6,484 nt of DNA, from positions 1-6,484 of the forward strand of contig JBILVQ010000178.1 of the NCBI GenBank assembly GCA_044370375.1, given 5' to 3'. Both the position numbers and the translations under genes were made by a program. Each line of letters begins with the position of its first letter. Position 1 is the stretch's first letter. Below are positions 5,729-6,484 of the stretch, one piece after another. The DNA comes from JBILVQ01 sp044370375. Lineage in GTDB: Bacteria > Bacteroidota > Bacteroidia > UBA4408. The notes under the pieces were generated by a model, which made no database searches, was not told the origin of the DNA, and saw nothing but the letters and a program-made list of their open reading frames with translations.

Positions 5729-6484
5729 TAAGGAATTATTTGGTTATCTTTTTGAATAGTAAAGTCAACTTCTGCCGTTGCACGCGGGGCCGCCCAATAA
5801 AACAACTGATGCCTTTTGATTAATTGCTGAGCTACATATTGTTCGGTTAATGCTCCTTTGTATTCAACTAGTATTTTGTTCTGATGAATTAAAATTTGTT
5901 CACTCACTCCTGCAGAAGCATTGAGTAAGCCAATATCTGAAAAATACAGCTTAAAAGCATCGAAATTGGCATACGATTTTAATGGAACTAACGGTCTTTC
6001 CACTAAAAAGCATTGATAGATTAAGCCTGAATTTACTAACCAATTGATAGCACTTTCAAATTCTTTTGCCCTTGCTCCATGCTTTAACTTCCCAGAATTA
6101 AACTTCATATTTTCCTTGGAGAGTTGTCCAAAAATTGATTTCCAAACCATTCTTATTATCGAAACAATTTCGATGGGTGCATACTTCGCAAAATCGTTTT
6201 CATAGCCTGTTAAAATGTCGTTTTGAATTCTTCTAACCTCATTAAAATTGTTGTTTTCAAAATAAGAGTTTAAAACTTCGGGCATGCCTCCAACGAAATA
6301 AAAGGTCCATAATTTCGTAACCAGTTTTTCATGGTAGGGGAGCAAAATTTCATGCTTTTTTTCTTTTAAAAAACTTAGCAATTTATGGTCTTTGTCATTC
6401 AACAAAAATTCTTCAAAACATAGTGGATAAAGCGTTAAAAAGTCAACTTTACCAACCGGAAAATTTTGTTGCTTTTGTATTGAT
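5728..6484 (-). pseudogene. AAA ATPase / DUF4143 protein, C-terminal part, frameshifted near its end; 5' end outside window
   Basis: The minus-strand frame is open from the right edge (about 6483) to a stop at 5728-5730, giving 251 residues. The ATG-like TTG at 6403-6405 is not the start, since the family segment NFPVGKVDFLTLYPLCFEEF is encoded just upstream of it. That segment marks the end of the AAA_14 ATPase domain; Walker A and B lie beyond the window. Then come YFVGGMPEVLNSYFE, RRIQNDILTGYENDFAKYAP and the DUF4143 domain with YFSDIGLLNA, KGALTEQYVAQQLI and AEVDFTIQKDNQIIP. The family is typically 380-450 residues and ends in a restriction-endonuclease-like fold. Here the Asp of EVDF (codon 5764-5766) remains, but the matching ExK (EVK) falls out of frame after IIP, because one base is missing at about 5729-5730. 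The cellular role of this family is poorly defined. It converges on the sensor phosphatase gene. A sequencing error is a possible explanation. Confidence 0.85.

Overview
The window looks like a chromosomal segment from a Bacteroidota member. The evidence is protein family content: a CHAT protein of the secreted TPR-CHAT type, a Reg_prop/Y_Y_Y sensor joined to a SpoIIE phosphatase through the linker motif ILDSINYAKRIQTAILPP, and an AAA/DUF4143 protein. Most starts also lack a strong Shine-Dalgarno sequence, and there is one candidate Bacteroidota-type promoter. No RNA gene, CRISPR array, complete insertion sequence or origin was seen.

Layout, left to right. (1) 2-598, plus strand: the C-terminal 198 residues of a CHAT (caspase-like) protease with its His/Cys dyad intact; the rest lies upstream of the window. 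(2) 686-1265, plus strand: a DUF4160-DUF2442 pair. The DUF4160 gene is broken by a one-base frameshift near 820-834; the DUF2442 gene is intact and overlaps the ancestral DUF4160 stop by ATGA. (3) 1443-1610: a relic copy of the last 55 codons plus stop of a CHAT gene, 157/168 identical to the end of the first CHAT gene and colinear with it. The broken pair therefore sits between two direct repeats. The 153 bases 1266-1418 hold no gene I can support. (4) 1674-5654, plus strand: a tight two-gene operon with a 3-base gap, encoding an exported FecR-like protein and a 1060-residue sensor phosphatase. (5) 5728-6484, minus strand, convergent: an AAA ATPase/DUF4143 gene that enters from beyond the right edge. 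It has a frameshift exactly between the two halves of its nuclease-like motif, and its decayed 3' tail runs into the stop codon of the sensor gene.

My functional reading is partly inference. The operon plausibly senses something in the periplasm and relays it as protein dephosphorylation in the cytoplasm. The FecR-like protein belongs to a type I recall near caspase/CHAT genes in Bacteroidota, so a CHAT-FecR-like-sensor phosphatase module is the most interesting system hypothesis here. The window also shows gene decay: one truncated duplicate and two single-base frameshifts. The two frameshifts could instead be sequencing or assembly errors.
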